Assembly: GCA_947090765.1 (NCBI GenBank)
Contig: OX352322.1
Span: forward strand, 577,501 to 641,500
Length of the DNA: 64,000 nucleotides
Direction: 5' to 3'
Source of the DNA: Pseudomonas sp. MM223
GTDB taxonomy: Bacteria; Pseudomonadota; Gammaproteobacteria; Pseudomonadales; Pseudomonadaceae
Under the pieces are notes generated by a model. That model saw only the letters and a program-made list of their open reading frames with translations. It was not told where the DNA came from and ran no database searches. Within the stretch, counting starts at the first letter, position 1. Each line of letters starts with the position of its first letter. The translations under genes were made by a program, and so were the position numbers. This document shows, in pieces, positions 60,314-64,000 of the stretch.

Positions 60314-61198
60314 ATGCGTATGCGCCTAATGCTGTTGGGTGGTGGCAATGCCCTCGGGCAAGCGCTGATTCGTCTTGGGGCCGAGGAGGACATTGCTTTC
60401 CTGGCGCCGCGCCCGCCCGAGAACGGCTGGACGCCGGCCAACCTCACTCAGTTGCTCGACGATCACCGCCCCGACGCCCTGGTCAACCTGGCCTATTATT
60501 TCGACTGGTTCCAGGCCGAATCGGTGAGCGAGCAACGCCTGGCTCAGCAGGAGCGGGCAGTCGAGCGCTTGGCAGAACTGTGCCAGCACCACCAGATCAC
60601 CCTGGTGCAGCCATCCAGCTACCGGGTATTCGATGGTTCGCGAGCCACCGCCTACAGCGAAAAAGACGAGCCAGTGCCGCTGGGCCAGCGAGGCCAGGCC
60701 CTGTGGCGTATCGAACAAAGTGTGCGCGCGACCTGCCCGCAGCATGTGCTGCTGCGCTTCGGCTGGTTGCTCGACGAAAGCATCGACGGGTCGTTGGGCC
60801 GCTTTCTGACCCGTGCCGAGCAACCGCAAGAACTGCTGCTGGCCGATGACCGGCGTGGCAACCCGACACCGGTCGACGATGCCGCCCGGGTGATCCTGTC
60901 GGTACTCAAGCAACTCGATTGCAGTGCGCCGCTGTGGGGCACTTACCATTACGCCGGCAACGAGGCGACCACGCCGCTGGCGCTGGGCCAGGCGATCCTT
61001 ACCGAAGCGGGCCAGTACCGTCAGCTGGCTGTTCAGGCGCCTACGCCGCAAGCCCATGCCGCGCGGCCGGATGCCAGCGAAGAGCCGCAGCATGCGGTAC
61101 TGGCCTGCAAGAAAATCCTTCATACCTTCGGCATCAAGCCGCGCGCCTGGCGCGCCGGCTTGCCGCCTCTACTGGACCGGTTCTACCGCCATGGCTGA
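60314..61198 (+). CDS. RmlD-like nucleotide-sugar reductase homologue, catalytic pair apparently missing
   Basis: Protein of 294 residues of the extended SDR type that resembles dTDP-4-dehydrorhamnose reductase: Rossmann start LLGGGNALGQALIRLG and QPSSYRVFDG (about 99-108). Where RmlD has the catalytic YGRTK, this protein reads PLGQRGQALW (about 122-131) with no Tyr-x-x-x-Lys, so it may bind substrate without reduction or use other residues. The start is ATG 60314; the frame is open to 60116 without similarity. It overlaps the next gene by 8 bases. Confidence 0.75.
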   Translation: MRMRLMLLGGGNALGQALIRLGAEEDIAFLAPRPPENGWTPANLTQLLDDHRPDALVNLAYYFDWFQAESVSEQRLAQQERAVERLAELCQHHQITLVQPSSYRVFDGSRATAYSEKDEPVPLGQRGQALWRIEQSVRATCPQHVLLRFGWLLDESIDGSLGRFLTRAEQPQELLLADDRRGNPTPVDDAARVILSVLKQLDCSAPLWGTYHYAGNEATTPLALGQAILTEAGQYRQLAVQAPTPQAHAARPDASEEPQHAVLACKKILHTFGIKPRAWRAGLPPLLDRFYRHG

Positions 61199-62123
61199 CG
61201 CCCCCATCCTGATCACCGGCGGTGCCGGCTTCATTGGCTCCCACCTGTGCGATGCGTTGTTGGACAAAGGCTACGCCGTACGCATACTCGACGACTTCTC
61301 CACCGGCCGGCGCAGCAACCTGCAGGTTGATCACCCACGGCTGGAGCTGATCGAGGGTGATGTCGCCGACGCCGGGCTGGTCACGCAGGCTGTGGCAGGC
61401 TGCAGTGCCGTGGTGCACCTGGCGGCGGTGGCCTCGGTGCAAGCCTCGGTCGAAGACCCAGTGCGTACCCACCAGAGCAACTTCATCGGCACCCTCAACG
61501 TGTGCGAAGCCATGCGTGTGCATCGCCTGCGGCGGGTGCTGTTTGCCTCCAGTGCTGCGGTGTATGGCAACAATGGCGAGGGTGAGTCGATTGCCGAAGA
61601 TACGCCCAAGGCGCCGTTGACCCCCTACGCCGTGGACAAGCTGGCCAGTGAGCAATACCTGGACTTCTACCGCCGTCAGCATGGGCTGGAGCCGGTGGTG
61701 TTCCGCTTCTTCAATATCTTCGGGCCACGCCAGGACCCGTCCTCGCCGTATTCCGGAGTAATCAGCATCTTCTGCGAGCGCGCAGTACAGGGCTTGCCGA
61801 TCACCATCTACGGCGATGGCGAGCAGACTCGCGATTTCCTGTATGTGGGCGACCTGGTGCAGGTGATGGTGCAGGCGCTGGAGCAGCCGCAGGTCGAGGA
61901 GGGGGCGGTGAACATCGGCCTCAACCAGGCCACTTCGTTGAACCAGTTGCTGGTGGCGCTGGAGAAGGTGGTGGGCAGCTTGCCAGCGATCAGCCATGTG
62001 GCGGCGCGTTCGGGTGATATTCGCCATTCGCGGGCGGACAACCAGCGTTTGCTGGCGCGGTTCGAGTTTGCGCAGGCGACGCCGATGGTCGAAGGGCTGG
62101 CCAAGCTTCTCGGTAAAGGCTGA
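61191..62123 (+). CDS. NAD-dependent nucleotide-sugar epimerase/dehydratase
   Basis: Protein of 310 residues, extended SDR family, GalE-like. The NAD-binding GGAGFIGSH (10-18) and the catalytic Tyr146-x-x-x-Lys150 (TPYAVDKLASE) are present, as is the FFNIFGPRQDPSSPYSGVIS block typical of UDP-glucose/UDP-GlcNAc 4-epimerases. The start lies inside the previous gene (ATGGCTGA overlap), so the two are coupled, probably for a cell-surface sugar. No glycosyltransferases are adjacent. Confidence 0.88.
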   Translation: MADAPILITGGAGFIGSHLCDALLDKGYAVRILDDFSTGRRSNLQVDHPRLELIEGDVADAGLVTQAVAGCSAVVHLAAVASVQASVEDPVRTHQSNFIGTLNVCEAMRVHRLRRVLFASSAAVYGNNGEGESIAEDTPKAPLTPYAVDKLASEQYLDFYRRQHGLEPVVFRFFNIFGPRQDPSSPYSGVISIFCERAVQGLPITIYGDGEQTRDFLYVGDLVQVMVQALEQPQVEEGAVNIGLNQATSLNQLLVALEKVVGSLPAISHVAARSGDIRHSRADNQRLLARFEFAQATPMVEGLAKLLGKG

Positions 62124-62147
62124 CCCCCTGGGGGCGCGTTGCGCCCC

Positions 62148-62230
62148 TTTCGCGACGCAAGGCCGCTCCCACAGGGATAGCGTAAAGCCAATGGACTTGC
62201 GGTCCCTGTGGGAGCGGCCTTGTGTCGCGA
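62148..62230. repeat. REP pair between the epimerase and HxlR genes
   Basis: TTTCGCGACGCAAGGCCGCT through CACAGGGA (62148-62177) and the inverted copy TCCCTGTGGGAGCGGCCTTG through GTCGCGA (62203-62230) form a REP doublet between converging genes. GGGGCGC/GCGCCCC repeats flank it at 62129-62147. Confidence 0.87.
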
Positions 62231-62253
62231 TGGGCTGCGCAGCAGCCCCAAAA

Positions 62254-62697
62254 TCATCTATGCCGCACAACTCTGCGCAGGCAATCCTCAGCTGCCAAAA
62301 CCCGGCCATCCTCAGTCCGCACCTGCATAACCTCGATCGTCTGCCCCGTAGCACCCTCCACCAACTCCGAACGCGCCTCACCCGCTTCAAACAGATACCG
62401 CTCCCCCCACTGCCTCAAGCCAACCACCACCGGAAACACCGACCGGCCTTTCTCGGTCAGCACATATTCCTTGTAGGCACTGCCATCCGACGCCGGCTGC
62501 GTCGTCAGCAAGCCACTTTCCACCAGCAGCTTGAGCCGCGAGGCAAGAATGTTCTTCGCCAGCCCCAGGTTCTTCTGAAGTTCACTGAAGCGCCGCAGGC
62601 CATCGAAGGCGTCGCGCAGGATCATCAGCGCCCAGCGGTCTCCCAATACCTCCAAGGCGCGGGCTACCGGGCATTGCGCATTGTTTTCGTCGAGCAT
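62254..62697 (-). CDS. HxlR family transcriptional regulator
   Basis: Protein of 147 residues, a winged-helix regulator of the HxlR/MarR-like group. CPVARALEVLGDRWALMILRDAFDGLRRFSEL is the family signature; the conserved N-terminal Cys9 is the residue that senses electrophiles or oxidants in relatives such as YodB. Divergent from an MFS transporter, which it probably controls through repeats in the shared 101-base gap. Confidence 0.9.
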   Translation of the reverse strand: MLDENNAQCPVARALEVLGDRWALMILRDAFDGLRRFSELQKNLGLAKNILASRLKLLVESGLLTTQPASDGSAYKEYVLTEKGRSVFPVVVGLRQWGERYLFEAGEARSELVEGATGQTIEVMQVRTEDGRVLAAEDCLRRVVRHR

Positions 62698-62723
62698 GTG
62701 GCAGGCCTGTCCTGATTGTCTGG

Positions 62724-62783
62724 TTGCAGATTAAAACCACATTTGCTAAATAGCCATAGGTGGTTTTAATTCGAAACCACATT
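62724..62783 (+). promoter_or_regulatory. MFS promoter with HxlR operator-like repeats
   Basis: TTGCAG (62724-62729), 17 bases, TAAATA (62747-62752) make a promoter for the MFS gene. TTAAAACCAC (62731-62740) and its exact reverse complement GTGGTTTTAA (62760-62769) flank the -10. A third copy, GAAACCACATT (62773-62783), repeats AAAACCACATT (62733-62743). These are likely binding sites for the divergent HxlR protein. Confidence 0.7.
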
Positions 62784-62798
62784 GGTGAGGTCGACCCG

Positions 62799-63992
62799 AT
62801 GACACGCTGGATAACCCTGCTGCTTGCCGTCACCAGCGCCATGGCGGTGGCAACGGTGTACTTCGCCCAACCATTGCTCGAATCCATCGCAGCCGACCTG
62901 GGGGTGGCGCAGCAGCAGATTGGCTGGGTAGTAGGTGCGACCCAGGCCGGCTATGCCCTAGGGTTGCTGCTGATTGTGCCGCTGGGAGACCTGATCGACC
63001 GAAAGCGCCTGTTGCTGGGCCAACTGCTGTTCTCGGCCCTGGCGCTGGTCGGCGTCGGCATGGCGCCCAACTGGGCGATGTTACTGCTGGCCTTGGCCAT
63101 CACCGGGCTGATGGCCGTCATGGTGCAGGTCATGGTGGCGCATGCGGCCAGCCTCGCCTCACCCGGTGAGCAAGGGCAGGCCGTAGGCACCGTTACCAGT
63201 GGCATTGTGCTGGGGATTCTGTTGGCACGGCTGGTGGCTGGTGGGCTAGCTGACATGGCCGGTTGGCGCAGTGTGTACCTGGTTGCCGCAGGGCTGCTGA
63301 TGCTACTGGCCCTGGTGCTGTGGCGCAGCCTACCCGGCGGGCAGCCGCTCGTACACCGGGCTGGCTACCGGGCGCTGATCGTGTCCCAGTTCCGTTTGTA
63401 TCGGGAAGACAGGCTGCTGCGCCAGCGCGGCGTGTTTGGCGTATTGATCTTCGCCGCGTTCAGCGTGCTTTGGAGCGCCATGGTCATGCCCCTCAGCGCT
63501 GCCCCATTAGCGTTGAGCCATACCGAAATTGGCCTGTTCGGCCTGGCAGGTATTGCAGGTACCTTGGCTGCAACGCGCGCGGGCAGATTGGCCGACCAGG
63601 GGCTGGGAGAGCGCACCACCGGGCTGGCGCTGGCATTGCTGACGCTGTCGTGGTTGCCCACGGCTTTTGTCGGGCAGTCGTTGATGGCCTTTGTGCTAGG
63701 TGTGCTGATGCTGGACTTTGCCGTGCAGGCGGTGCATGTCACCAACCAGAGCCTGTTGCTGGCCGGGCGTGGCGCGATGGCCAGCCGGTTGGTCGGCGCC
63801 TACATGTGTTGCTATTCGCTTGGCAGCGGGTTGGGGGCGGTGCTGGCGGGGTGGGTGTTTGCCCATTGGGGTTGGGCTGCGGTGTGCGGGCTTGGCATGC
63901 TCATCAGCGCGGTCGCACTGGGCTACTGGCTTTGGCTGCAACGTGCGAGGGCGGCCGAAGCCGCCCTGCAGTGTTCAGGTCAGAACTTGTAG
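62799..63992 (+). CDS. MFS drug/efflux transporter
   Basis: Protein of 397 residues with 12 predicted membrane segments. Motif A-like GDLIDRKRLLLGQ follows segment 2, and the Gly-rich GTVTSGIVLGILLARLVAGGLAD near segment 5 fits the antiporter motif. The start at 62799 has GTGAGG upstream. Divergent from an HxlR regulator, so probably an inducible efflux pump. Its last 13 bases overlap a minus-strand gene end. Confidence 0.88.
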   Translation: MTRWITLLLAVTSAMAVATVYFAQPLLESIAADLGVAQQQIGWVVGATQAGYALGLLLIVPLGDLIDRKRLLLGQLLFSALALVGVGMAPNWAMLLLALAITGLMAVMVQVMVAHAASLASPGEQGQAVGTVTSGIVLGILLARLVAGGLADMAGWRSVYLVAAGLLMLLALVLWRSLPGGQPLVHRAGYRALIVSQFRLYREDRLLRQRGVFGVLIFAAFSVLWSAMVMPLSAAPLALSHTEIGLFGLAGIAGTLAATRAGRLADQGLGERTTGLALALLTLSWLPTAFVGQSLMAFVLGVLMLDFAVQAVHVTNQSLLLAGRGAMASRLVGAYMCCYSLGSGLGAVLAGWVFAHWGWAAVCGLGMLISAVALGYWLWLQRARAAEAALQCSGQNL

Positions 63993-64000
63993 CCAAGGCC
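63980..64000 (-). CDS. C-terminus of a probable outer-membrane beta-barrel protein (partial)
   Basis: Read on the minus strand, the last 21 bases encode GLGYKF followed by TGA. A C-terminal aromatic-ending GYKF is the BAM recognition signal of porins and TonB-dependent receptors. The rest lies beyond the window, and only six residues are visible. Confidence 0.45.
   Translation of the reverse strand, partial: GLGYKF

Overview
The window is a piece of a Pseudomonas chromosome, most likely from the P. putida group. Three things suggest this: the gene order around the RNA polymerase and ribosomal protein genes, the katA - ferritin - uvrA - MFS - ssb order, and repeated GC-rich REP palindromes of the putida type between genes. 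Most of it is highly expressed core genome on the plus strand, with strongly biased codon use. No phage, insertion sequence or CRISPR array was seen.

Layout. 1-2490: the end of an rRNA operon (23S cut by the window edge, then 5S and a terminator). 2692-4823: birA, coaX and a small SPOR-like membrane protein. 4934-7668: tRNA-Tyr, tRNA-Gly, tRNA-Thr and the first tuf, then tRNA-Trp, secE and nusG. 7740-18565: rplKA, rplJL and rpoBC. 18777-23122: the str operon (rpsL, rpsG, fusA, second tuf). As given, fusA carries a one-base insertion that breaks its frame. 23265-36953: the S10, spc and alpha ribosomal protein operons with secY and rpoA, punctuated by hairpins and promoter-like sequences. 37125-39192: catalase katA and a ferritin. 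39328-44244: uvrA (minus), a YajR-type MFS transporter and ssb.

44530-53735 is a compact selenocysteine module: the three subunits of a Tat-exported formate dehydrogenase (fdnG decodes an internal TGA as Sec), the maturation factor fdhE, and the Sec machinery selA, selB and tRNA-Sec (selC). The client enzyme and most of the machinery needed to make it lie side by side; selD is not in the window.

53846-64000 is more accessory: a cytoplasmic-type asparaginase and an alanine/glycine symporter (minus), a divergent HTH regulator, then a minus-strand set of a clavaminate-synthase/TauD-like Fe(II)/2-oxoglutarate oxygenase, a TSUP (TauE/SafE) exporter and an alpha/beta hydrolase. The first two of these are visibly poorer in G+C than their neighbours. 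Next come a nucleotide-sugar reductase-like protein that seems to lack the catalytic Tyr/Lys pair, an NAD-dependent epimerase, and a divergent HxlR regulator and MFS transporter pair sharing repeated operator-like sites. The right edge cuts the C-terminus of a probable outer-membrane barrel protein on the minus strand.

The least explained parts are the oxygenase-exporter-hydrolase set, the hairpin/promoter elements inside the ribosomal operons, and the fusA frameshift. No gap between genes exceeds 300 bases; the larger ones are described under the leader, terminator and REP entries.
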